Part shown: positions 42,494 to 50,198 of the stretch, piece after piece
How positions within the stretch are numbered: position 1 is the stretch's first letter
Layout of the letters: each line of letters begins with the position of its first letter
Assembly: GCA_020629635.1 (NCBI GenBank)
Contig: JAHDCX010000001.1
Span: 263,043 to 327,042, forward strand
Source: Acidimicrobiales bacterium
GTDB taxonomy: Bacteria; Actinomycetota; Acidimicrobiia; Acidimicrobiales; SHLQ01
Direction of reading: 5' to 3'
DNA: 64,000 nucleotides
Program-made: the position numbers and the translations under genes
Notes under the pieces: model-generated
What the model saw: only the letters and a program-made list of their open reading frames with translations
The model's database searches: none
What the model was told of the DNA's origin: nothing

Positions 42494-43804
42494 GTGAAGT
42501 GGATGACCTCAGAGGTTGCGGCGGCCACCGGCGGCGAGCGGTTCGGTCCTGACGTGGCCGTGTCGGGCGCGACCCAGGACAGCCGGGTGGTTGCGCCGGG
42601 CACTCTCTTCGTTCCGTTGATGGCCGAGCGCAACGGTCACGACTTCATCGATCAGGCGCTCGCCGCAGGGGCACACGGGTACCTCACGTCGGAGCCTGCA
42701 CGGCCCGGAACGTCCGCAGTCGTGGTCGATGACACGATGAGGGCGCTCTCGGATCTTGGTCGCGCCGCTCGTCGTCGGCTTTCTGGGCCGGTCATCGGAA
42801 TCACTGGTTCGGTCGGCAAAACCTCCACGAAAGACCTCGCGGCGGGTGTGATGGCCGAACGATTCGTCACCCACGCATCGGAACGGTCGTTCAACAACGA
42901 GATCGGGGTGCCGCTCACGCTGCTGAACGCGCACGACAACACCGAAGTCGCCCTGATCGAAATGGGGGCCCGCGGGATTGGCCACATCGCCTCGCTCTGC
43001 GACGTGGCCGCACCGACCATCGGCATCGTGACGACCGTGGCTGGTGCCCACACGGGCGAGTTCGGTTCGATCGAAAACATCGCCGTCGCAAAGGGCGAGC
43101 TGATCGAGGCCCTGCCGGCCGACGGTCTTGCCGTGCTCAACGCGGACGTGCCGCTCGCCGCCGGAATGGCGGATCGGTCCGCAGCGCCGGTGCTGACGTT
43201 CGGTCGATCTTCATCGGCCGATGTTTGCGTGGTGGACGCAACGCTCGATGCCGAACTCCGTCTGCACCTGACGCTCGACACGCCATGGGGACGTCTCGAA
43301 TCCAACCCGGCGACTCGCGGCGTACAGATGGCGACCAATGCGGCGGCGGCGGCTGCTGTGGGGCTGCATCTCGGCCTCTCGACCGATCAGGTGAGCGCCG
43401 GTCTTGGCGCAGCGCACGTGTCGCCGTGGCGTATGGAAGTCGTCGAGGGGGCGTCTGGAGCCCTGATCGTCAACGACTCGTACAACGCCAATCCGACGTC
43501 GATGCGAGGAGCCTTCGAGTCGCTGGCCGCGCTGCATCACCCGCGACGGGTCGCCGTGGTTGGGTACATGGCTGAGCTTGGCGACGACGAGGGGAACGAC
43601 CATCGGGCCGTCGCGGCGCTGGCCGGCGAGCTCGACATCGAACTGATCGCAGTGGGGACGGACCTGTATGGGGTATCGCCTGTCGACGACGTTCTCCAGG
43701 CGATCGGTGATCTGGGACCCGATGTTGCTGTTGTCGTCAAAGCCTCGCGTGCCGCAGGGCTCGAACGAGTCGCCGAGTCGCTGATCGCCGCAACGCCGGA
43801 CTGA
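42494..43804 (+). CDS. murF: UDP-MurNAc-tripeptide--D-alanyl-D-alanine ligase
   Basis: Adds D-Ala-D-Ala to the UDP-MurNAc-tripeptide. 436 residues from the GTG at 42494. Seen: GATQDSRVVAPGTLFV, ATP loop GITGSVGKTSTKD, HASERSFNNEIGVPLTLL, LIEMGARGIGHI, and VNDSYNANPTSMRGAFE. No other mur genes of the dcw cluster are adjacent, which is unusual since murF normally lies between murE and mraY. The start choice rests on the leaderless -10; a TTG at 42485 and ATG at 42503 are alternatives. Confidence 0.95.
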   Translation: MKWMTSEVAAATGGERFGPDVAVSGATQDSRVVAPGTLFVPLMAERNGHDFIDQALAAGAHGYLTSEPARPGTSAVVVDDTMRALSDLGRAARRRLSGPVIGITGSVGKTSTKDLAAGVMAERFVTHASERSFNNEIGVPLTLLNAHDNTEVALIEMGARGIGHIASLCDVAAPTIGIVTTVAGAHTGEFGSIENIAVAKGELIEALPADGLAVLNADVPLAAGMADRSAAPVLTFGRSSSADVCVVDATLDAELRLHLTLDTPWGRLESNPATRGVQMATNAAAAAAVGLHLGLSTDQVSAGLGAAHVSPWRMEVVEGASGALIVNDSYNANPTSMRGAFESLAALHHPRRVAVVGYMAELGDDEGNDHRAVAALAGELDIELIAVGTDLYGVSPVDDVLQAIGDLGPDVAVVVKASRAAGLERVAESLIAATPD

Positions 43805-44125
43805 TCAGTCCGGGTCGAACGGGAGCTCTTCGGGCGGAAGCGGAGACTTCGACGCGAGGTAGTCGGCGAGCAGCTCGGGCTGGCACACCGGGCAGAGATG
43901 GACGAGCCGCATCGACTGGATCGACAGCTGCGTGCCGCGACTCTTGTCGACGATGGCCTGGAAGGCGGGACGGACGTCCGTTGAGCCGCACTTGTCACAC
44001 GACGGCGTCAGGTCACGGTCCCAGACGAGTCCACATTGCTGACACGTGATCTCGATGATGTCGCCGGTTCGGGCTCCGTCGAGGTTCTCGTCCTCGCCGC
44101 ACCCCGGGCACTCGATCAGGCTCAC
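43805..44125 (-). CDS. Zinc-ribbon protein
   Basis: 106 residues with four CxxC knuckles: CPGC, CQQC, CDKC and CPVC, the first three within about 50 residues. This suggests two small zinc sites. The remainder is unremarkable and acidic at the end. GTG start at 44125, six bases after minus-strand TACGGT. Its stop is directly against the murF stop. Function unknown; a nucleic-acid or protein-binding role is typical for such ribbons. Confidence 0.75.
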   Translation of the reverse strand: MSLIECPGCGEDENLDGARTGDIIEITCQQCGLVWDRDLTPSCDKCGSTDVRPAFQAIVDKSRGTQLSIQSMRLVHLCPVCQPELLADYLASKSPLPPEELPFDPD

Positions 44126-44131
44126 CCGACC

Positions 44132-44137
44132 ACCGTA
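44132..44137 (-). promoter_or_regulatory. -10 element for the zinc-ribbon gene
   Basis: Minus-strand TACGGT is six bases before the GTG at 44125. Confidence 0.45.
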
Positions 44138-44202
44138 CTTGCCTCGACAGATTGCGGGCCTCGTCGCAGCTGCCTGACACGAGGCGACGTCGCTTCGACC
44201 GT

Positions 44203-44208
44203 TACGCT
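44203..44208 (+). promoter_or_regulatory. -10 element for the J-domain gene
   Basis: TACGCT is 11 bases before the ATG at 44220, predicting a leader of only a few bases. Confidence 0.4.
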
Positions 44209-44219
44209 CGCGGTCGGAA

Positions 44220-44939
44220 ATGGGTACGCACTATGACACGCTCGGTGTTGCCTCGAGCGCTTCGAACGAGGAGATCCGAAAGGCGTATCTCCGGCGCGCC
44301 CGGGCGCTGCACCCGGATCGCCAGCTCGGACGGAGCCCGGCGGAGGCGACGCGCGCGGAAGAAGCGATGCGCCAGGTCAATCTCGCCTGGGGGGTGTTGT
44401 CCGACCGGGCGAAGAAGGCCGAATACGACAAGCGGGTTGGGGTGCAGCGGTCGAATCAGAAGCCGCCGCGGGCGGCGTCGGGCCGTCCCGCGTCGAATCC
44501 TCCGCCACGACGCCCTGCCGCATCAACGTCGGGCCCCTCGGCGAGTAAGGCTCGTCAGCCGAATTCGTCCACGCCGGCCCCGAAGGACGGCGAGGGGTCG
44601 GCAAGCGTGCTGGCGTCGTTCCCGGTGTTGATTCTGCTCGGGTTGCTTCTCGGCATTGTCATCGTCACCGCGTTCGCCAATCGGGGCCCATCCGACAATC
44701 GACCGGTCATTCCGGTGAGTAGCACCGAGCTCGGCGTTGGCGACTGTTTCGTCTTCGAGGGATCGACGCCTCGGGTGCGGGCGTGCACGTCAGGGGCAGC
44801 AGACGGTCAAGTGGTCGATGCACTGCCGGATTCGGCGAATTGTCCCGAGGGGTCACAGTTCATGCGTGACCCCTCGAGCGAGTTCTTCTTGTGCTGGGTG
44901 CGGATGATCCCCGGCTCGGTGAACACGGTCGGGAACTGA
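44220..44939 (+). CDS. J-domain membrane protein
   Basis: 239 residues. The N-terminal J domain (residues 3-67) has the HPD triad in ALHPDRQLG and would stimulate a DnaK ATPase. A Pro/Ser-rich linker leads to one transmembrane helix (FPVLILLGLLLGIVIVTAF, about 132-151). The outer domain of about 85 residues has four Cys (GDCFVFEG, VRACTSG, NCPEG, LCWVRM) and resembles the small extracellular domain of LppU/septum-formation-type proteins. A membrane-tethered co-chaperone linked to an external Cys domain is uncommon. Not the canonical DnaJ. Confidence 0.8.
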   Translation: MGTHYDTLGVASSASNEEIRKAYLRRARALHPDRQLGRSPAEATRAEEAMRQVNLAWGVLSDRAKKAEYDKRVGVQRSNQKPPRAASGRPASNPPPRRPAASTSGPSASKARQPNSSTPAPKDGEGSASVLASFPVLILLGLLLGIVIVTAFANRGPSDNRPVIPVSSTELGVGDCFVFEGSTPRVRACTSGAADGQVVDALPDSANCPEGSQFMRDPSSEFFLCWVRMIPGSVNTVGN

Positions 44940-44972
44940 CCCAACGGGAACGGTCGGGAACTGGCCCTGCGA

Positions 44973-47900
44973 TCAGGGGGCGACGGTCACGAACATCGTT
45001 GTTGTCGTCCAGCGAAGCGAATCGTCCCTGGCTCGGACTTCGATCCGGTAGTCGCCGGGTTCGAGATCCGGGCTCGACCAATCCCAGTTTGTTCCGGGGC
45101 GGTCGGGATTCGACAGCAGCGCCTTGTGCCACTGCCCGCTTCCGTAGGTTCCGTCGACTCGGAGGAACTTGTTGTCGGCGAGGCGCCGCACCCGGAGTTG
45201 CACGACGTTGATTTCGTTGTCGTCGGTCGCTCGGCCGGTGACGAACAGTCGTCCGCCATTGACCGTGTCGCCGTCGAGCGGCGAGATGACGCCGGGATCG
45301 GGCATCGTGTCGCCGGGGGTCCACCAGTAGTTTCCGATGGTCCGCCAGTACGAGATCGTGTCTTGTCCGGCGTTGTCGACACCGATTGCGTAGACCGTGT
45401 AACGGGCTTGTTGGTCAGCAGTCCACGAGAAATTCCATGCCGAGGATGTCGCTCCAGGAGTATCGACGGTTGCGAGGTGCGCAACCGGCGTGGTGGTCCG
45501 GGACCCGTCGGGTGACACCCAGCGGAGATTGAGCTGGTCCCGAATGAAGATCTCCACCCGCTCGACGGCGACATCGTCGGTCACGGTGCCGGTGATTTCG
45601 ATGGTCTGGGGTGACTCGTAGCCGACCCGGTTGGTGATGCGGGTGTCCGGGTTCGCGTCGCCGATCGGACCAACGGAGATCCGGGTGGTGGACGTCGTGG
45701 TCTGGCCCACCTGGTCGGTCGCCTGGATTTGCAGCAGATGGGTACCGGCCGGGAGTACGGGACTGGTCCACGTCGGGCTGATCGTCTGGGCACCTTCGAT
45801 GTTGGGGAGAGTGATCCAGGTGCCGTTGGTTCCGTACGAGCCGTCCGGCCGGGTTCCCTCGTTGGTGAGTTGCTTGCGGATGCGGATCCTGACCTGGTCG
45901 AGGGCGACGTCCTCGACGATGGTCGGCGTGATGGTGAATCGTTCGTTGGCGGGGCTCTCGAAGACCGTGACGCCGCCGAGGTCGATCACGGGGGGAACGT
46001 CGTTCTCGGCGACGGTGACCGTGCGGTAGAAGAACTTCTCGTCATCCTGGCCTGCGGTGTCGAAGACGTTGGCCTCGACACGGAAGCGTCCGTCGCGGGG
46101 CAGGACGAACGTGTGGGACCAGGAGGTTTCGGGGGCGTCGACCGCCGCGAGCGTCGCTTCATACGATCGACTCTGATCGGCGACGAGTGATCCGTCGGGT
46201 TGGAGGTACTCGTTCGTCTCGGGGTCGCGGACGCCGACCATGACTCGTCGTACACCACGGTCGTCGGTGGCGCGGCCGGTGACCACGAGGACACGCCCGG
46301 GCTCGACCGTCGTCGTGTCGATGGACACCGACGGGAGTGCGTCGTCGGCGGCCCGGACGGTGAGATCGACGTAGGCGGCCACCTTGTCCTTGCGGCCGTC
46401 CTCGGTGAAGGTCTTTGCCTGCACGCGGTAAATGCCGGGTTCGTTGATCGTGATCTCGCTGCTCCAGCCCGTCTCGGTTGCGCCGGGGCTGTCGAGCGTG
46501 GTCGGCAGGCCGACCCAGCCGCCAAGCGACCCGTCGGGCTGCACATAACGGACGGTCGCGATCTCGAAGATGGCGAGCTGAACCCGTTTCACACCCGCGT
46601 CGCCGTCGGTTGCGTTGCCCGAGAGGACGAACGTGCCCGCGTCGACGTTTTCTCCGCTGAAGTGCGAGGTGATCGAGGTGGACAAGCCGATCTCGGGTGC
46701 GACGTCTCGGGTGATGTCGAAGAAGCCGTGCCGGCCAATGTCCTTGTCGCCGAGGGTGTCGCCGTCCTGTCCGACGAGAAGGCCACGGTCGACGACCACG
46801 AGGGACTCGACGCCGATCTCTGCGTCGGCTCCGGGGTTCCAGTTCAGGGACTTGCCGGTCGCCGGGTCGAGTCCACCGATCTGTTGGCGGGGCACGACCT
46901 GATTGCCGAGCTGCGCAGCGCCTTCGCCTGCGGCACCTGCGCCGTAGTTGACGTTCGGGTCGCCGGGGTAGGGGTCGGGCGAACCGGGGGCTTCCTGGAA
47001 CTGGAAGTGCCCGCCGATGAACACCGCTTTGTCGGAGATTCCGACCCCGAAGAGCGAGTCGAAGTGCCGCGAGATCCAGGTCGGTTCGACTCCTGCGCCG
47101 CCTGCGGTCTCGAAGCGCACGGCGGCGTCGCGCCCCATGAGCGGACGGTCGCCGCCGGAGCTGACGATGACGAAGTAGCTGCCGTCGGGGGAGACGGCCA
47201 TGTCGGTGATGGCGAGCTCGGTACCGGCGTCCGTTGTCGTGCGCTTGAAGAAGTCGGTCCGCCAGTTGCGAAGCGTGGGGGAGTTGACGGGCGTGGTGTC
47301 GATGATCGCGGCTCCGACCCGGCTCTGACCCGCAACGGTGAGACCGTTGTGCGCGATGACCAGGTCGTCCCCTGCGAAGGCGAGGCTCTTGACGGAGAGG
47401 TCGCCGCCACGACCGGCGGCTTCGCGGATCGGGAAGTCGAAGGCGGTGTCGAGTGCACCGTCGGTCAGGTGGAATGCGGCGATCGTGTCGCGGACGGCCC
47501 AGGTTCCGCGAGCTCGCACGGCGCTGAAGGGTCCGCCGACGTAGACGCGGTTGTTGCGGACGGCGATGGCGGTGACCTTTGCGCCCGCTTCGGCTCGGAA
47601 TGCGGCGACGTGGTTGCCGTCGGCGTCGAGGCGCCCCAGGCGAAGCTGCGGTGAGCCGTCGATCGATTGGAACTTGCCGCCGACCACGACGCCACCGACG
47701 CCGTCGGGTTCGATCGACAGGACCTCTCGGTCGAACGCCGGATCGTAGGATCGGTCGATTGCTCCGGTGTCGATGTCGTACGCCATCAGGTACGGGCGGT
47801 TGAGCAGGGTTCCGTCGTTGTCCCGCACCTGCTCGAACGTGCCGACGACGATCACCCGATCGCCGACGACGGTCTGGTCGGTGACGGTTCCGCCGATGAC

Positions 47901-48056
47901 TCTCGGCGTGTCGGTTCGGGGAACGACGGGGAGGCCGGTGCCGGGCTCCAACGCGTCGAGCGGTGCTGCGGAGCGTCCGGCGAGGACGAGCACGGATGCG
48001 ACGAGGGCGAGAAGGGAAAGTACCGCCAGTGCGGGGCGGATACGGAGAGCGGTCAT
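44973..48056 (-). CDS. Large secreted protein with beta-propeller-like part and Ig-type repeats
   Basis: 1027 residues. A signal peptide (LRIRPALAVLSLLALVASVLVLAG) begins it; GGAG lies before the ATG at 48056. Residues about 50-480 contain repeated VGGxF-type strands (VIVVGTFEQV, GVVVGGKFQSIDG, RVYVGGPFSAV, AVFIGGHFQFQ) that look like a beta-propeller. The second half has about five Ig-like repeats, each near 100 residues with ITGTVTDDVAVERVEIFI-like cores. A surface or matrix adhesin is plausible. No anchor motif at the C-terminus. Function unknown. Confidence 0.78.
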   Translation of the reverse strand: MTALRIRPALAVLSLLALVASVLVLAGRSAAPLDALEPGTGLPVVPRTDTPRVIGGTVTDQTVVGDRVIVVGTFEQVRDNDGTLLNRPYLMAYDIDTGAIDRSYDPAFDREVLSIEPDGVGGVVVGGKFQSIDGSPQLRLGRLDADGNHVAAFRAEAGAKVTAIAVRNNRVYVGGPFSAVRARGTWAVRDTIAAFHLTDGALDTAFDFPIREAAGRGGDLSVKSLAFAGDDLVIAHNGLTVAGQSRVGAAIIDTTPVNSPTLRNWRTDFFKRTTTDAGTELAITDMAVSPDGSYFVIVSSGGDRPLMGRDAAVRFETAGGAGVEPTWISRHFDSLFGVGISDKAVFIGGHFQFQEAPGSPDPYPGDPNVNYGAGAAGEGAAQLGNQVVPRQQIGGLDPATGKSLNWNPGADAEIGVESLVVVDRGLLVGQDGDTLGDKDIGRHGFFDITRDVAPEIGLSTSITSHFSGENVDAGTFVLSGNATDGDAGVKRVQLAIFEIATVRYVQPDGSLGGWVGLPTTLDSPGATETGWSSEITINEPGIYRVQAKTFTEDGRKDKVAAYVDLTVRAADDALPSVSIDTTTVEPGRVLVVTGRATDDRGVRRVMVGVRDPETNEYLQPDGSLVADQSRSYEATLAAVDAPETSWSHTFVLPRDGRFRVEANVFDTAGQDDEKFFYRTVTVAENDVPPVIDLGGVTVFESPANERFTITPTIVEDVALDQVRIRIRKQLTNEGTRPDGSYGTNGTWITLPNIEGAQTISPTWTSPVLPAGTHLLQIQATDQVGQTTTSTTRISVGPIGDANPDTRITNRVGYESPQTIEITGTVTDDVAVERVEIFIRDQLNLRWVSPDGSRTTTPVAHLATVDTPGATSSAWNFSWTADQQARYTVYAIGVDNAGQDTISYWRTIGNYWWTPGDTMPDPGVISPLDGDTVNGGRLFVTGRATDDNEINVVQLRVRRLADNKFLRVDGTYGSGQWHKALLSNPDRPGTNWDWSSPDLEPGDYRIEVRARDDSLRWTTTTMFVTVAP

Positions 48057-48156
48057 GGGATTACTCCGTGGAGTGGTCGTGTCCTCCCAAACTATCGCCT
48101 CGCGTGACGACCATCGATAGGCAAACCGATCCAGACGAAAGAGGTCCGTGACGGGT

Positions 48157-48236
48157 GCAGTTCGCAAAGCGAACTGCGGTTTCCGGCCCGGAGGGCCGGA
48201 ATACGAACTGCGGTTTCCGGCCCGAAGGGCCGGAAA
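48157..48236. repeat. Three tandem hairpins downstream of tRNA-Val
   Basis: Perfect inverted repeats lie in series: 48157-48165/48169-48177 (9 bp, loop AAA), 48181-48189/48193-48201 (9 bp, loop GGA), and 48214-48223/48227-48236 (10 bp, loop GAA). The second and third belong to a near-exact direct duplication of about 33 bases (GAACTGCGG start at 48171 and 48205). The hairpins are 3' of the tRNA and could terminate or protect its transcript; the duplication suggests a mobile palindromic unit. Confidence 0.8.
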
Positions 48237-48240
48237 ACAG

Positions 48241-48314
48241 TGGGCCGTACTGGACTTGAACCAGTGACCTCTGCCGTGTGAAGGCAGCGCTCTAGCCAAC
48301 TGAGCTAACGGCCC
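48241..48314 (-). tRNA. tRNA-Val (anticodon CAC)
   Basis: 74 bases on the minus strand. Acceptor GGGCCGT/ACGGCCC, D arm with TAGCTCAGTTGG, anticodon stem CTGCC/GGCAG around the loop TTCACAC (anticodon CAC, reading GUG), and T arm with GGTTCAAGTCC. Discriminator A; the CCA end is not encoded. Confidence 0.97.
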
Positions 48315-48324
48315 GGGGCCCCGC

Positions 48325-48330
48325 ATCGTA
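48325..48330 (-). promoter_or_regulatory. -10 element of the tRNA-Val promoter
   Basis: Minus-strand TACGAT is ten bases before the tRNA 5' end, suitable for a short-leader precursor. Confidence 0.5.
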
Positions 48331-48372
48331 GCGGAGACTCATGGCGGGGCGACACCTGCCGATGAACTGGCC

Positions 48373-48567
48373 ATGGCACCGGCTGACGTTCTCGTTCACA
48401 ATCACCTTGCGACGAACCAGCGGGTGCGGTACCGCTGCAACGGTTGTGAGGTTGCGTGGACCGACGAGCGCGATGATTCGTGCTGGATGTGCGGGGAGCG
48501 GGGCGACGCGCTTCGGTCTGCGTTCTCCTTGCGCGAAGACGACTACCTACATCTTGATTTCGAGTGA
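48373..48567 (+). CDS. Small zinc-ribbon protein
   Basis: 64 residues with CNGCEVAWTDERDDSCWMCG, two CxxC pairs 13 residues apart, forming one zinc ribbon. The tail is acidic. No ribosome site is evident before the ATG. I do not recognise the family. It stands alone between the tRNA and the trypsin-like gene. Confidence 0.55.
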   Translation: MAPADVLVHNHLATNQRVRYRCNGCEVAWTDERDDSCWMCGERGDALRSAFSLREDDYLHLDFE

Positions 48568-48658
48568 CCGGGTACATGGCGTAGATCGCTGCGGCGACAC
48601 GCCTTAGGGGCCAGCTGGCCCATGAGCGGGTTCGGAGACGGGTGGTATTCCTTTCTCC

Positions 48659-49402
48659 GTGGAGGCCAACCGATCGACTCGTGGCGCAGATGCGCGATGG
48701 GGGGTCCTGCTGTTCTTGTGCATGGCAGCAGGGTTCTTCGGAGTCGTGTCGATGGGTTTGGCTTCCGCCGACGAGACACCCTCGTTGAATCCGGATCAAC
48801 CGGACGTGCAACTGGCGCCGGCGGTGGTCGTGGCCGCCGGCGCCGACGCACTCGACCCGAGGGCGCTCACCCGCTTGACGGCGTACACGACACATTTCGT
48901 CGAACACGGCACGGGGTTTGTGCTCGAGGACGGTTCGTTGGTGACCGTCGCTCACGCGGTCAGCGATGCCCGCGGAATCGGTCTCGGCTTCGGAGACAAC
49001 CCGCTGCTGATCGATCTCGCTCCGCAGCCCGAACGGGTCTCCATTTCGCGCCTTCACGACCTCGCTCGGATCGACCTCGGCGATCTTGATCTCTCCGGGG
49101 TGGTCGCCGCACGTGCTTCGCTTGGCGATCATGCGCCGAGCGTTGGCTCGGTCGTTGCGTTGGGAGGGGTTCCTGTCGACGGGCGTCTCGAGGTCGAGGT
49201 CGGCACGATCATCGCCCGCACGAGCGGTGTGAACTACGGGTTGGGCCGCCCGGACGTCTACGTGATCGACACGCCGGTCGACGTTGGTTGGTCTGGCGGC
49301 CCGGTGGTGGATGACCGCGGCGACGTCGTGGCGGTCATCGTCGCGGTCGAGACGGTCTCTGGGGTCACCCTCGCGGTGCCGGTCGAGCACCTCCCGGGGT
49401 GA
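48659..49402 (+). CDS. Secreted trypsin-like (S1) serine protease homologue
   Basis: 247 residues. A signal peptide or anchor (GVLLFLCMAAGFFGVVSMGLASA) leads to a short chymotrypsin fold: His in LVTVAHAVSD, probable Asp in HDLARIDLGDL, Ser in DVGWSGGPVVDDRG. The GTG at 48659 is preceded by TATTCC seven bases upstream. The triad looks intact, so it may be active outside the cell; substrate unknown. The domain is small, like DegP-type catalytic cores without a PDZ. Confidence 0.75.
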   Translation: MEANRSTRGADARWGVLLFLCMAAGFFGVVSMGLASADETPSLNPDQPDVQLAPAVVVAAGADALDPRALTRLTAYTTHFVEHGTGFVLEDGSLVTVAHAVSDARGIGLGFGDNPLLIDLAPQPERVSISRLHDLARIDLGDLDLSGVVAARASLGDHAPSVGSVVALGGVPVDGRLEVEVGTIIARTSGVNYGLGRPDVYVIDTPVDVGWSGGPVVDDRGDVVAVIVAVETVSGVTLAVPVEHLPG

Positions 49403-49452
49403 CCCTGTTCGTGGGCGTCGCTCGATCGCTCACGAGGCGAGCCGGTCAGCAG

Positions 49453-49458
49453 TACTGT
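49453..49458 (+). promoter_or_regulatory. -10 element, leaderless promoter
   Basis: TACTGT is eight bases before the ATG at 49467. Confidence 0.5.
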
Positions 49459-49466
49459 CGCGGGCG

Positions 49467-50144
49467 ATGCCTGGTGAGTTGAGCCGAGTCGTGATCGTTG
49501 CCAACGGCACCGCACCTGATCCGGCGCTGGTTGCCGACGTCGACGACGCCGATGTCGTCGTCGCCTGCGACGGGGGCGTCGATGCCGCCCGCGACCTCGG
49601 CTTGCGAATCACCCACGGAATTGGCGACTTCGATTCGGCCACGCCCGGTGCAGTTGCGGAGGCGGAGCACCACGGCGCCGAATTCATTCGCTTCTCCTCT
49701 GACAAAGATCAGTCCGATCTCGAATTGGCACTCGAATTCGTCCGTGAGCGTTACCCGCGTCGCGCGGTGGTGCTCGTCGGCGCTGATGGCGGTCGCCTCG
49801 ACCACCGGCTCGCCAACTGGTCGGTGCTCGCCGGACATGCCCAGCGAAGCGGAACCTCAACGACGGTTCGGACCGACTCCGCTACGGCGTTCGTCGTGAC
49901 GGGATCGATCTCGTTGCCCTGCGTTCCCGGTGACCTCGTGTCGCTGCATCCCTGGGGTGGACCGTGCGGCGGCGTCGAGATCTCGCCGGCCCGTTGGCCG
50001 CTCGACGGGGTTGATCTGTCGCCGTTCGAGGCGAGGGGGCTCTCGAATGAGTGTGTGAGCGACTCGGTGACCGTGACGGTCCAGACCGGTGTCTGCTTTG
50101 TCGTCATGCCGACGTCAGGTGCCACGAGGTCCGGTCATCGTTAG
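49467..50144 (+). CDS. Thiamine pyrophosphokinase
   Basis: Converts thiamine to thiamine diphosphate with ATP. 225 residues. Seen: VVIVANGTAPD, VACDGGVDAARDLG, THGIGDFDSATP (GDxDS motif), FSSDKDQSDLELALEF (the conserved DKDxTD-type motif), and ADGGRLDHRLANWSVL. All catalytic Asp residues are present. No thiamine synthesis gene is adjacent, so it may serve salvage. Confidence 0.88.
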   Translation: MPGELSRVVIVANGTAPDPALVADVDDADVVVACDGGVDAARDLGLRITHGIGDFDSATPGAVAEAEHHGAEFIRFSSDKDQSDLELALEFVRERYPRRAVVLVGADGGRLDHRLANWSVLAGHAQRSGTSTTVRTDSATAFVVTGSISLPCVPGDLVSLHPWGGPCGGVEISPARWPLDGVDLSPFEARGLSNECVSDSVTVTVQTGVCFVVMPTSGATRSGHR

Positions 50145-50184
50145 GGCGGTACGTGTCGCTCTCGATCGCCACGTCTGGCGGAGC

Positions 50185-50190
50185 TAGCCT
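50185..50190 (+). promoter_or_regulatory. -10 element before the first CNNM gene
   Basis: TAGCCT is eight bases before the ATC at 50199, the spacing seen before ATG and GTG starts of other leaderless genes here. Confidence 0.5.
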
Positions 50191-50198
50191 CTCGAACC

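Noticed and set aside
44925-44966. Two copies of ACGGTCGGGAACTG-CC, 25 bases apart
   Set aside because: One copy is in the J-domain gene's last codons and the other in a 33-base convergent gap; too short to call an element, probably a small duplication.
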